From: VRUE01 sp036276735
Lineage (GTDB): Bacteria > Actinomycetota > Thermoleophilia > Solirubrobacterales > 70-9
Assembly: GCA_036276735.1 (NCBI GenBank)
Contig: DASUOH010000037.1
Span: 1 to 64,000 of the forward strand
DNA: 64,000 nt
Direction: 5' to 3'
A program made the translations under genes and the position numbers. A model generated the notes under the pieces. It worked only from the letters and a program-made list of their open reading frames with translations, searched no databases and was not told the origin of the DNA. Of this stretch, positions 7,850 through 16,215 are shown piece after piece. Each line of letters begins with the position of its first letter. Position 1 is the first letter of the stretch.

Positions 7850-8697
7850 CAGGCGCGTGCCTCCGCCAGCTGCGGCCAGACGTAGGTCTCGGCGCGGCGG
7901 TTGGCCAGCGAGGGGAGCGAGCGACGGACCCGTTCCTGCGCGGCGAGGTCGAGGTCGGCCGCGACGAAGCACTCCTCGTCGGGGGCGGTGGCGAGCACGA
8001 CGCCCCACGGGTCGACGATCATCGAGCGGCCGTAGGAGCTGTAGTGCGGGGGCGCCTCGCCGACCTGGTTGGGGGCCAGCACGAAGGCCTGGTTCTCGAT
8101 CGCCCGCGCCCGCAGCAGCACCTCCCAGTGGTCGCGACCGGTGGCGAGCGTGAACGCGGAGGGAACGGCGATCAGCCGGGCGCCGCGCACGGCGAGGATT
8201 CGATACAGCTCGGGGAAGCGCAGGTCGTAACAGACGGTCAGCCCCACGGTGAGCTCGGCGGCGTCCGGGGAGGCGCCGCTCAGCCCCGCGGTGACGATCT
8301 CGCTCCCCGCTTCCTCGTGCTCGGACTCGCGGTACTCGACGCCGCCGGCCTCCACGTCGAACATATGGATCTTCCGGTAGACGGCCAGGTCTTCCCCATC
8401 GGGACCGATCAGCACCGAGGTGTTGAAGGCCTTCCCCTCGGCGCGCTCGGCGATGCTGCCGGCAAGCAGGTGTATGCCGAGCTCGCTCGCCCAGCTACGA
8501 ACGGCTCTGAGGGTCGGCCCGTGGAGCGACTCAGCGCCGGCGGCCACCTCCTCGCCGGGGCCCAACAGGTTCCACTTCTCCGGCAGTGCGACCAGCTCGG
8601 CGCCGTCGGCCACGGCCGCTCGCACGAGGCGCTCCGCCATCGCGACGTTTCGCCCCTTGTCCCCCGTCGAGTTCAGTTGTACGACCGCTGCGCGCAT
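7849..8697 (-). CDS. carbon-nitrogen hydrolase (nitrilase superfamily, Nit/omega-amidase type)
   Basis: A 282-residue C-N hydrolase. The catalytic Glu40, Lys109 (YRKIHMFD) and Cys156 (TVCYDLRFPELYR) are all visible, and YRKIHMFD is typical of the Nit1/Nit2 branch, which hydrolyses deaminated glutathione or alpha-keto amides. ATG 8697 was chosen because AGAGGAG lies six bases upstream; the much longer same-frame reading is only the antisense of the cyclase gene. It is first in an operon with the TetR gene. The exact substrate cannot be read from the sequence. Confidence 0.88.
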   Translation of the reverse strand: MRAAVVQLNSTGDKGRNVAMAERLVRAAVADGAELVALPEKWNLLGPGEEVAAGAESLHGPTLRAVRSWASELGIHLLAGSIAERAEGKAFNTSVLIGPDGEDLAVYRKIHMFDVEAGGVEYRESEHEEAGSEIVTAGLSGASPDAAELTVGLTVCYDLRFPELYRILAVRGARLIAVPSAFTLATGRDHWEVLLRARAIENQAFVLAPNQVGEAPPHYSSYGRSMIVDPWGVVLATAPDEECFVAADLDLAAQERVRRSLPSLANRRAETYVWPQLAEARA

Positions 8698-8712
8698 CAG
8701 GCTCCTCTTTGC

Positions 8713-8761
8713 CTTCCGGTGCGACTTATGTGCGCCTGGCGAACAAAAGTCGCACTGGAAG
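8713..8761. repeat. 49 bp palindromic repeat, copy 1
   Basis: The arms CTTCCGGTGCGACTT and AAGTCGCACTGGAAG flank a 19-base loop, forming a long stem with one mismatch. A second element of exactly the same length and arm sequence lies at 16166-16214. Here it sits between the nitrilase start and the divergent cyclase gene. Confidence 0.75.
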
Positions 8762-8775
8762 CGCCGGGACGGGTT

Positions 8776-8791
8776 GATTGACCAGTCAATC
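8776..8791. promoter_or_regulatory. TetR-type operator palindrome 1
   Basis: GATTGACCAGTCAATC has perfect seven-base arms around a two-base centre. It lies in the divergent region between the nitrilase-TetR operon and the cyclase gene. Fifteen of 17 bases starting at 8773 match the palindrome at 26452-26465 read on the other strand, so both probably bind the same repressor. Confidence 0.65.
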
Positions 8792-8838
8792 GGGCACTTT
8801 GAGTATATGGAGCAGCGGGGCGTACGATTGGAAGACCG

Positions 8839-11800
8839 GTGACCACCGCGCAGCGCATCGAGACCGACGGCGAGCGCAAGCAGGTCACCGTGCTGTTCGC
8901 CGATGTCAAGGGATCGATGGACCTGGCCGAGCAGCAGGACCCCGAGCAGTGGCGCCAGGTCATGCAGGGGTTCTTCGGGATCCTTGCCGACGAGGTGCAC
9001 CGGTTCGAGGGGACCGTCGACAAGTTCACCGGGGACGGGATCATGGCCGTCTTCGGCGCCCCGATCGCCCACGAGGACCACGCGCGGCGCGCCTGCTACG
9101 CGGCGCTGCGGATGCTCGACGACATCGCCGAGTACGCGGCCGAGCTGCGGCGCCGCGACGGGCTCAGCTTCTCCGCCCGGATCGGCATCAACTCGGGTGA
9201 GGTGGTCGCCGGCGCGATCGGTGCCGAGGGCGACGCCGACTACACGGCGATCGGCCACACGGTCGGCCTCGCGCAGCGCATGGAGGCGCTGGCCGAGCCA
9301 GGAAAGGCATACCTGACCGAGGCGGCAGCCGAGCTGGCGCGGGGCTTCTTCGAGCTGAAGGACCTCGGCGAGTTCGAGATCAAGGGCGCCAGCCGCCCGG
9401 TCGGAGTCTTCGAGCTGGCCGGCGTCGGCTCGGCCCGCTCCCGGCTCGACCTCTCCCGCGAGCGCGGCTTCTCCCGGTTCGTGGGCCGCGTGCGGGAGAT
9501 GGGCCTGCTCGATGCGGCGCTGGAACGCGCCAAGGAGGGCGAGGGCAACGCGGTCGGCGTGGTCGCCGAGCCGGGCGTCGGCAAGAGCCGCCTCTGCCAC
9601 GAGTTCGTCGAACGGGCGCGGCGCGAGGGAATCGACGTCTACGAGGCGCAGGCCCAGCCGCACGGCGCCGAGACGCCCTTCATGCCGATCCTGCAGCTGC
9701 TGCGCTCCTACTTCGGGATCCTCGACTCCGATCAGGAGCGGATCGTCAGGGAGAAGATCGCCGGCAGGGTCCTGCTGCTCGACCACTCCTTCGTCGACGA
9801 CCTGCCGCTGCTCTTCGACTTCCTCGGCGTCCCAGACCCCGAGCGCCCCCTCCCCCAGCTCAGCGCCGAGGCGCGCCAGCGTGCCCTGCAGGGGTTGGTC
9901 TGCCGCCTCGTCCAGGCGCCCAACCGGCGCGAGCCGATCGTCGCCGTGATCGAGGACCTGCACTGGCTCGACGAGCCGAGCAAAGCGCTGCTCGGCCAGC
10001 TGCTTGCAGCGGTCGAGGGAACGAGGACGCTGGTCGTCGTCAACTACCGGCCGGAATCGGTGACGACGGCGCTGGCCGAGCACGAGCACGATGGCTACGG
10101 CCAGATCGTGCTCGGGACGCTCGGAGCCGACGACACGCGCGAGCTGCTGAGCGACCTGGCGGGGAAGGACCCCTCGCTCGACGGGCTGGCCGAGCTGATC
10201 CACGAGCGCACCGCCGGCAACCCATTCTTCATCGAGGAGATCGTCAGGGCGCTTGTCGAGGCCGGCAACCTGGAGGGCGAGCGGGGTGCCTACCGGCTGG
10301 TCCAGCCGGTCGAGCACACCGGCGTCCCGGCCACCGTGCAAGCGGTCCTGGCGGCACGAATCGACCGGCTCGACCCGCCCGCCAAGGCGCTGCTGCAGGC
10401 GGCGTCGGTCTCCGGCAAGGAAGTGCCGGAGGGGACGCTGGCGGCTGTCGCCGGTGAACGACCGGAGGCGATCGAGGAGCGGCTGCGGCAGCTGATCGAT
10501 GCCGGCTTCCTCTACGAGGCCGAGCTGTACCCGGAGCGGGTGCTCGCCTTCCGCCACCCGCTGACCCGCGAGGTCGCCTATGGCAGCCAGCTGAGCGACC
10601 AGCGCCGGCCACTGCACGCGGCGACGGCGCGGGCGTTGATCGAGACGAACCCCGACCGCCACGACGAGATGGCGGCGCTGATCGCCCACCATCAGCAGGA
10701 AGGGGGTGAGACCCGTGAGGCGGCGCGCTGGGCGGCGCGGGCCGCGTTCTGGGCGGGCCACAGCCAGCCGCGCGAGGCGCAGCGGCTATGGCGAACCGTG
10801 ATGGAGCTGGCGGCAGAGCTCGAGGAGGACGAAGAGACCGCCGCGCTCGCGGTCAGCTCACGGCTGCAGCTGCTCGACCTCGCCTGGCGCCTCGGAATGG
10901 ACCGCGAGGAGGAAGACCGCATGAAAGCGGAAGCCGAGGAGATCGCGACCCGCTACGGCGAGCTGCGGGCGCTGGCCCTGCTGGCGATGACCGACGCCCG
11001 TCCTGGCCAGCCACACCGCGCCGAGGAGTGGATCGCGGCGGGCAAGGAGTCCAACCGGCTGGCCGACGAATCCGGCGACCTGCACCTTCGCGTCGCCGTA
11101 CGGGGCGCCACCGCGTACGCCTACCTGTGCGCTGGCGACTTCGAGGCCTTCGAGGCGGAACTGGACAAGACGCTGGAGCTGGCGGGCGACGACCGCTCGG
11201 TGGGCGCCGGGATCGTGATCGGCTCCCCAGTCGCCTGGGCCTACAGCGGCAAGGGCCTGGCCCGGCGCGAGCGCGGTGAAGCGGAGGCGGCCGAAGAGCT
11301 GCTCGAAAAAGCGTTGCGGATAGCGACCGAGCAGGGCGACCCGGAGACGGCGAGCTGGACTCGCAGCAACCTCGCCTCGCTGCACGCGCTGAAGGGCGAC
11401 GTCGAGACGGGCCTGGCGATGGCGCGGCGCAACTGCGAGCTGACCGAGCAGCTCGGCGACGTCTTCTCCCGCACCCTGGCCGTGGCCAACCTCGGCTGGG
11501 TCCAGCTGAAGGCGGGGGACGCGGCCGCCGCGCTCCACTCGCTCGAGTCCGCCGAGCGGACCTACCTGGAGGCGATGGGCAACGGCGGCGAGATGGAGTC
11601 TTGGCGCGCCGGCCTCCGCGCCGAAGCGCTGACCGGCGTCGGCCGGCTAGAGGACGCGATGCAGCTGGCCGAAGGCGCCGCCGCGGTCGCCCGCGAGCGC
11701 GGCATGCGCTGGGCGGTGCCGGGCTGCCTGCTGGCCCTGGGGCGCGCCCGGCTCGCCGCCGGCCGCCCCGACGCGCGCCAGGCGCTTGAGGAAGCCGCCG

Positions 11801-11883
11801 CGGCGGCGCGGGAAACCGGCGCGATGATGCTGCTCGCGGGGGCAGAAGAGGAACTCGAGGCGCTCGGCGCCGCCGCGCGCTGA
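8839..11883 (+). CDS. class III nucleotide cyclase domain with AAA ATPase and TPR repeats
   Basis: A 1014-residue signalling protein. Residues 13-190 are a class III adenylate/guanylate cyclase domain with metal aspartates Asp22 (LFADVKGS) and Asp66 (KFTGDGIMAVFG). From about 215 there is an AfsR/MalT-like AAA ATPase: Walker A EPGVGKS near 244-250, and a Walker B-like VAVIEDLHWLDEP near 370. The C-terminal ~400 residues are helical repeats of TPR type. No DNA-binding domain ends the protein. It starts with GTG; TACGAT lies ten bases upstream. Whether it makes cAMP or serves as an ATP-driven regulator cannot be told. Confidence 0.87.
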   Translation: MTTAQRIETDGERKQVTVLFADVKGSMDLAEQQDPEQWRQVMQGFFGILADEVHRFEGTVDKFTGDGIMAVFGAPIAHEDHARRACYAALRMLDDIAEYAAELRRRDGLSFSARIGINSGEVVAGAIGAEGDADYTAIGHTVGLAQRMEALAEPGKAYLTEAAAELARGFFELKDLGEFEIKGASRPVGVFELAGVGSARSRLDLSRERGFSRFVGRVREMGLLDAALERAKEGEGNAVGVVAEPGVGKSRLCHEFVERARREGIDVYEAQAQPHGAETPFMPILQLLRSYFGILDSDQERIVREKIAGRVLLLDHSFVDDLPLLFDFLGVPDPERPLPQLSAEARQRALQGLVCRLVQAPNRREPIVAVIEDLHWLDEPSKALLGQLLAAVEGTRTLVVVNYRPESVTTALAEHEHDGYGQIVLGTLGADDTRELLSDLAGKDPSLDGLAELIHERTAGNPFFIEEIVRALVEAGNLEGERGAYRLVQPVEHTGVPATVQAVLAARIDRLDPPAKALLQAASVSGKEVPEGTLAAVAGERPEAIEERLRQLIDAGFLYEAELYPERVLAFRHPLTREVAYGSQLSDQRRPLHAATARALIETNPDRHDEMAALIAHHQQEGGETREAARWAARAAFWAGHSQPREAQRLWRTVMELAAELEEDEETAALAVSSRLQLLDLAWRLGMDREEEDRMKAEAEEIATRYGELRALALLAMTDARPGQPHRAEEWIAAGKESNRLADESGDLHLRVAVRGATAYAYLCAGDFEAFEAELDKTLELAGDDRSVGAGIVIGSPVAWAYSGKGLARRERGEAEAAEELLEKALRIATEQGDPETASWTRSNLASLHALKGDVETGLAMARRNCELTEQLGDVFSRTLAVANLGWVQLKAGDAAAALHSLESAERTYLEAMGNGGEMESWRAGLRAEALTGVGRLEDAMQLAEGAAAVARERGMRWAVPGCLLALGRARLAAGRPDARQALEEAAAAARETGAMMLLAGAEEELEALGAAAR

Positions 11884-11898
11884 ATAGGATCGGCGCCG

Positions 11899-12873
11899 AT
11901 GGCGGGCGGCGCATTCGTTACCGGGGGTTCGGGGTTCATCGGTGGCAAGCTGATCGAGCGGCTGGTCGGCGACGGCCGGCCGGTGCGGGCGCTGGCTCGT
12001 TCGGAGCGGGCTGCCGCAGCGGTCGAGGCGCTTGGCGCCGAGCCGGTGCGAGGAGACCTCAGCGACCGGGGGGCGATGGCGGCGGGTGCGGCCGGAGCAG
12101 AGGTCGCCTTCCACTTGGCGGCCCAGCTTGGCGAGTGGGGCCGCTGGGAGGACTTCGAGCGCGGCAATGTCGAGGGAACGCGAAACACGCTTGCCGCGTG
12201 CGCGGAGGCGGGGGTCCGCCGCTTCGTCCACTGCGGCACCGAGGCGGCCCTGATGGCCGGCGAGCCGCTGGTCGGGGTGGACGAGACGGCGCCGCTGCGC
12301 CCCGACTCGCGCGCCCCCTACCCGGCGACGAAGGCGAAAGCCGAGCAGGCGGCGCTGAACGCCAGCCGGGACGGATTCGAGACGGTCGCCCTGCGGCCGC
12401 GCTTCGTCTGGGGAAAGGGCGACACGACGCTGCTGCCCGAGATGGTCGCGACCGTAGAAGCCGGTAAGTGGGCCTGGATCGGCGGCGGCCGCAACGTCAC
12501 CGACACCACTCACGTCGCCAACGTGGTCGAGGGCCTGATGCTCGCCGCCGAGCGCGGGCGGCCCGGGCAGGCCTACTTCGTCACCGACGGCGAGCCGGTC
12601 GTCTTCCGCGAGTTCGTCACCGAGCTGCTGCGCACGCAGGGCGTCGAGCCACCGGACCGCAGCCTGCCGGCCTGGAGCGCGGCCCCGCTGGCGCGTGTCT
12701 CCGAGGCGGCCTGGCGCGTCCTGCCGCTGAAGGGCGCCCCGCCGATGACCACCTTCCGCTCCTGGCTGCTCACCCAGGAGTGCACGATCGACATCTCGAA
12801 GGCTCGCGACCAGCTGGGTTATGCGCCGGCCGTCTCGCAGGAACAGGGCCTGGCGGAGCTGCGCGGCGCCTGA
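11899..12873 (+). CDS. NAD(P)-dependent epimerase/dehydratase (extended SDR)
   Basis: A 324-residue extended short-chain dehydrogenase. The nucleotide-binding TGGSGFIG is at 8-15 and the active-site YPATK is near 137. The body resembles 3-beta-hydroxysteroid dehydrogenase/epimerase-type proteins (LRPRFVWGKGD, TDTTHVANVVEG). TAGGAT lies eight bases before the ATG, another leaderless arrangement. The gene follows the cyclase gene by 15 bases and converges on the MerR gene with one base between stop codons. The substrate is not predictable. Confidence 0.83.
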   Translation: MAGGAFVTGGSGFIGGKLIERLVGDGRPVRALARSERAAAAVEALGAEPVRGDLSDRGAMAAGAAGAEVAFHLAAQLGEWGRWEDFERGNVEGTRNTLAACAEAGVRRFVHCGTEAALMAGEPLVGVDETAPLRPDSRAPYPATKAKAEQAALNASRDGFETVALRPRFVWGKGDTTLLPEMVATVEAGKWAWIGGGRNVTDTTHVANVVEGLMLAAERGRPGQAYFVTDGEPVVFREFVTELLRTQGVEPPDRSLPAWSAAPLARVSEAAWRVLPLKGAPPMTTFRSWLLTQECTIDISKARDQLGYAPAVSQEQGLAELRGA

Positions 12874-12874
12874 G

Positions 12875-13615
12875 CTATTCGCGCCCGGCCCGGTGGCGCT
12901 CGAGCTCGGCGACCATCAGCTTGGTGTGGAGCGCGGCGATCAGGTCCTGGAGGGGCTGGGCACCGGCCTGGAGCATCTCGACGACGCGCTCGGGCGGGAC
13001 CTCACCGGCGAGGCGGCTCATCACCACGTCGACCTCCTGGCGAACCAGCTCTTCGAGGGCGGTCTTGTAGCGGAGGGTGTCGTAGACGGTGAAGCCGATC
13101 TCCTCGTCGTAGCCGCCCGCCCGGAAACGGCTTATCGCCTCGATGATCTTGATGTCTGAGGGCGAGTAGCCGCGGCTGTTGGGGCTGAGCACCTCCAGCT
13201 CCTCGAGGCGATCGAGCACCTCTTTGGGAATCCCATAGCGCTCGCGCGCCTCCGCCGCGCTGGTCCGCGTCCGCTCCCCGGCCAGCGCCCGGTCGAGGAT
13301 CCGATCCTCCAGCTCGAGCATTGCGCGGGCGCGCTCAGGGTCCTCGTCGAGGACGGCCTTGATAGCGCGCAACGGCATGAAGCGCTCCTCCTGCAGCTGC
13401 TTGATCAGCTTGATCCGCTCGACCAGCTCCGGCGGGTAATAGGCCATGTTGCGGCTGGTCTTGACCGGCTCGGGCAGCAGTCCCTCGCGCAGGTAGTGCT
13501 TGATCGTCGGCACCGGCACGCCCGAGGCCTCGGCCAGCTCGCCGATCCGCAGCCCCTCGGGCCGACGGGCCGAATTCGGTCGATATGCGTCCGTCTTAGT
13601 CCCGTCGGCGGTCAT
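12875..13615 (-). CDS. MerR family transcriptional regulator
   Basis: A 246-residue MerR regulator. The helix-turn-helix and wing are at about 20-90 (LRIGELAEASGVPVPTIKHY, then REGLLPEPVKT, NMAYYPPELVERIKLIKQLQ). A long helical C-terminus follows, without the cysteine pairs of metal sensors, so a small-molecule or acyl-CoA effector is more likely. Its ATG overlaps the stop of the CoA-transferase gene by four bases, placing it last in a catabolic operon. Regulation of that operon is the natural inference. Confidence 0.87.
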   Translation of the reverse strand: MTADGTKTDAYRPNSARRPEGLRIGELAEASGVPVPTIKHYLREGLLPEPVKTSRNMAYYPPELVERIKLIKQLQEERFMPLRAIKAVLDEDPERARAMLELEDRILDRALAGERTRTSAAEARERYGIPKEVLDRLEELEVLSPNSRGYSPSDIKIIEAISRFRAGGYDEEIGFTVYDTLRYKTALEELVRQEVDVVMSRLAGEVPPERVVEMLQAGAQPLQDLIAALHTKLMVAELERHRAGRE

Positions 13616-14844
13616 GCGCGGAAGGTTGCCTCGCTTGCCCCGGGACCCGCGGCGGCGCCGGACTCGATCATCGCGGCGATCTCCTCGTCGGCGTAGCCGG
13701 CCTCGCGCAAAACCTCCTCGGTGTGCTCGCCGAAGGCGGGCGCGGGGCGGCTGGGGTCGCCGGGCGTGCGGCTCATCTTCACCGGGAAGCCGAGCTGTCT
13801 GACGGTCCCCAGGCGCGGCTGCTCCAGCTCGACGACCATCTCACGCGCCCGGACCAGCTCCGAGTCGAGCGCCTCGTCGAGGTCGAGGACCGGCTCGATG
13901 CAGCAGTCGTGCTCGTCGTTGAACGCCTTCCACTCCTCGCGGGTTCGGGAGCGGAAGACCGCGGCGACCCGTTGCCAGGCTTCGGAACCCGGCGCCTCGA
14001 ACTGCGACTCGACCAGGTCGGGACGGTCGACGCCGTGGCAGAAGGCGGCCCAGAACTTCGGCTCGAGCGCGCCGCAGGTGACCCAGCCGTCGGCCGCCTC
14101 GTAGGGGAGGTAGCAGAGCAGGCCGCCGGCCAGCTGCTGCTCGCCACGCTGCGGTATCTCCCCATCGCAGAAGTAGCGGCCCGCGACCATCGCCAGCCAG
14201 GAGAGCGCGCCGTCGGTCATCGAGACGTCCACCATCTGGCCCTCGCCGGAGCGACGCCGCTCGTGCAGGGCGGCGAGCACCCCGAAGGCGGCCAACAGCG
14301 CGCCGCCGCCGATGTCGGCGATCTGGCCGGCCGACTGCACCGGCGGCCCGTCCTTGGCGCCGGTCAGCCCAAGCAGGCCAACCAGCCCGAGGTAGTTCAT
14401 GTCGTGACCGGCGCGCTGCGCATAGGGGCCGTCCTGGCCGTAACCGGTGATCGCGCAGTAGACGATCGCCGGGTTCGCCTCGCGCATCGGCGCATAGCCG
14501 ACACCGAGCCGGTCGAGGACCCCGGGGCGGAAGCCGTCGAGAACGACATCGTGGCGCTCGACCAGGCGCAGCAGCGCCTCCCGCCCCGTCTCTGACTTGA
14601 GGTCGAGTCGGACCGAGCGCTTGCCGCGGTTGAGCGCCAGATAGAGGGCGGAGCGCGTCCCCAGCTCCTGCTCCTCCTCGCCCCCGTAGTACGGCGGCGC
14701 CCAGCGGATGTAGTCGCCCATGCCGGTGTCCTCGACCTTCAGCACCTCGGCGCCGAGGTCGGCAAGCAGCAGCGAGCAGAACCCGCCGGGAAGCAGGCGG
14801 GTCAGGTCGAGGACCTTGATGTCGCTGAGGGGGAGGGCGGTCAT
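13612..14844 (-). CDS. CaiB/BaiF (class III) CoA-transferase
   Basis: A 410-residue family III CoA-transferase or alpha-methylacyl-CoA racemase-like protein. The family begins LSDIKVLDLTRLLPGGFCS, and the catalytic aspartate is Asp148 in RAGHDMNYLGL. Length and motifs are complete. It lies within a minus-strand run of acyl-CoA genes and overlaps the MerR gene. A structured repeat unit begins directly upstream of the ATG (from 14845), leaving no room for a Shine-Dalgarno, so translation may depend on that structure. Racemase and transferase activities cannot be separated by eye. Confidence 0.87.
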   Translation of the reverse strand: MTALPLSDIKVLDLTRLLPGGFCSLLLADLGAEVLKVEDTGMGDYIRWAPPYYGGEEEQELGTRSALYLALNRGKRSVRLDLKSETGREALLRLVERHDVVLDGFRPGVLDRLGVGYAPMREANPAIVYCAITGYGQDGPYAQRAGHDMNYLGLVGLLGLTGAKDGPPVQSAGQIADIGGGALLAAFGVLAALHERRRSGEGQMVDVSMTDGALSWLAMVAGRYFCDGEIPQRGEQQLAGGLLCYLPYEAADGWVTCGALEPKFWAAFCHGVDRPDLVESQFEAPGSEAWQRVAAVFRSRTREEWKAFNDEHDCCIEPVLDLDEALDSELVRAREMVVELEQPRLGTVRQLGFPVKMSRTPGDPSRPAPAFGEHTEEVLREAGYADEEIAAMIESGAAAGPGASEATFRA

Positions 14845-14976
14845 GCGGTCAGCCCCTGGGCCAATTGAGTCGCGCGCCCTGCGGGCGCTGCTCCGGATGT
14901 TGGTGCCCGCCTATGGCGGGCAAATGACAGATTGCATTTCGCGGCCTTCGGCCACATTCGCCCAGGGGCCGACCGC
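14845..14976. repeat. three-hairpin structured repeat, unit 1
   Basis: A 21-base terminal stem (14845-14865 with 14956-14976, 19 of 21 paired) encloses a ~95 bp core. The core holds a GCGCCC/GGGCGC hairpin, a perfect TGCCCGCC-TAT-GGCGGGCA hairpin and a GGCC-TTC-GGCC hairpin. The core (14863-14959) is repeated in inverted orientation at 15111-15205. The unit abuts the ATG of the CoA-transferase gene. Confidence 0.75.
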
Positions 14977-15086
14977 ATGCCCGCTCCACGCACCCGAGAA
15001 GCTGATCTGCTCCCACCCCAAGCTCAGAGCGGGAAAGCTCGCCATCGGTTGCCGCAGCTTTTCCGTCAGCTAGCGCGGCTCGGGAA
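14977..15086. other. non-coding spacer between the two structured repeat units
   Basis: The 110 bases between the inverted units show no credible gene. Together with both units they make a ~390-base gap between the CoA-transferase and the beta-keto acid cleavage gene; ORFs through it are only reading frames of the repeats. Confidence 0.5.
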
Positions 15087-15230
15087 GGAGGGGCCGGTGC
15101 CCGTCTGCGGGAATGTCGCGAAGCGGCGATATGCAATCTGGTGTCTGCCCGCCATAGGCGGGCACTCTCTCCTGGAGCAGCGCCCGCAGGGCGCGCGACC
15201 CAATTCCCACAGACGGGCACCGGCTCCTCC
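15087..15230. repeat. three-hairpin structured repeat, unit 2 (inverted)
   Basis: The terminal stem is formed by 15087-15114 and 15203-15230 (26 of 28 pairs, plus one wobble). It encloses a core that is the inverted copy of unit 1, about 83% identical. The terminal stem sequence is unrelated to that of unit 1, yet still pairs with itself. The TGCCCGCC hairpin is kept, with loop ATA, and the third hairpin changes to CGC-TTC-GCG. It begins just after the stop of the cleavage-enzyme gene. Confidence 0.75.
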
Positions 15231-15239
15231 CCCACACCG

Positions 15240-16136
15240 CTAGGCAGTGGACCGTTCACGCCTGGGCACCCCCAGCAGCTCGCGCGCCTCTTCCACCGTT
15301 GCGGCACGACGGCCGACGTCTTCGGCCATCTGGCGCGCCTTGGCGATCAGCTCACCGTTGGACTTCGCCATCTCGCCGCTCGGCAGGTAGAGGTTGTCCT
15401 CGACCCCGGCCCGCACGTTGCCGCCCAGCACCAGCGCCGCGCCGAGCAGCTTCCACTGGTCGCGGGAGATGCCGATCACCTGCCACTGGTTCGGTCCCTC
15501 GGCGCCGCCTGGGATCTGCTCCGACATAAAGGCGACGTTGCGCGCGGTCGGCCGGATGCCGCCGCTGACGCCCATCACGAGGGAAACCTGCAGCGGCGAG
15601 CGGTCGAGCAGCCCCATGTCGATCAGCGGGTCGAGGTTGGCTACGTGGCCCGCGTCGAAGCACTCGTGCTCGGGCTTGATGCCGAGCTCACGCATCGCCG
15701 TAAGGAACTCGATGATCGTGTCGAAGCTGTTCTCGAAGACCGTCTTGAAGACGAAGTCCTTGCGCCGCGACGAGTACTTGGCGTAGTTCATCGAGCTCAT
15801 GTTCAGCGCCGCGACGTCGGGCCTGCACTCGCGCAGGTACTCGATCCGCTTCTCGATCGGGATGCCGATCGCCCCGGTCGAGTAGTTGACGATCACGTCG
15901 CCGACCTCGGCCAGGATCGCCTCGGTGATCGCCTTGAAGTCCTCGACCTCGTAGGAAGGCGTGCCGTCGGGCTTGCGGGCGTGGATGTGGATCTGCGAAG
16001 CGCCCTCGTCGACCGCCCGCCGCGCCTCCGCCGCGTACTCCTCCGGCGTGTAGGGGATCGCCGGGCACTGATCGCGGTTGGCGATAACGCCGCTGATCGA
16101 GCAAGAGATGACGACCGGGTCGCCGAACGAGCTCAT
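15240..16136 (-). CDS. beta-keto acid cleavage enzyme (BKACE, DUF849)
   Basis: A 298-residue BKACE protein. The family condenses a beta-keto acid with acetyl-CoA to give acetoacetate and a new acyl-CoA, using zinc. The zinc-binding IHIHAR is at 49-54 (His50 and His52), and ELGIKPEHECFDAGH, GVSGGIRPTARN and GGNVRAGVEDNLYL follow as in the family. Start ATG 16136 has GAGAGGGG upstream. It lies in a minus-strand run with acyl-CoA carboxylase and hydratase genes, which fits the breakdown of an unusual beta-keto acid; the substrate is open. Confidence 0.9.
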   Translation of the reverse strand: MSSFGDPVVISCSISGVIANRDQCPAIPYTPEEYAAEARRAVDEGASQIHIHARKPDGTPSYEVEDFKAITEAILAEVGDVIVNYSTGAIGIPIEKRIEYLRECRPDVAALNMSSMNYAKYSSRRKDFVFKTVFENSFDTIIEFLTAMRELGIKPEHECFDAGHVANLDPLIDMGLLDRSPLQVSLVMGVSGGIRPTARNVAFMSEQIPGGAEGPNQWQVIGISRDQWKLLGAALVLGGNVRAGVEDNLYLPSGEMAKSNGELIAKARQMAEDVGRRAATVEEARELLGVPRRERSTA

Positions 16137-16165
16137 CGCCCCTCTCCGCGGTCGGGGAGCGCACC

Positions 16166-16214
16166 CTTCCGGTGCGACTTATCCAGATATACGGGGGGAA
16201 ACTCGCACCGGAAG
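16166..16214. repeat. 49 bp palindromic repeat, copy 2
   Basis: The arms CTTCCGGTGCGA and TCGCACCGGAAG are perfectly complementary around a 25-base loop. Total length and outer sequence equal copy 1 at 8713-8761. It fills the gap between the carboxylase stop and the cleavage-enzyme start. Confidence 0.75.
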
Positions 16215-16215
16215 C

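Noticed and set aside
7849..10761. 970-residue minus-strand frame covering the cyclase gene
   Set aside because: Only its last 282 residues are a recognisable protein (nitrilase type) with a good AGAGGAG site at its own ATG. The rest is low-complexity antisense of a well-supported gene.
14849..15307. ORFs through the structured repeat region on both strands
   Set aside because: The translated frames on the two strands resemble each other only because the DNA is an inverted repeat.
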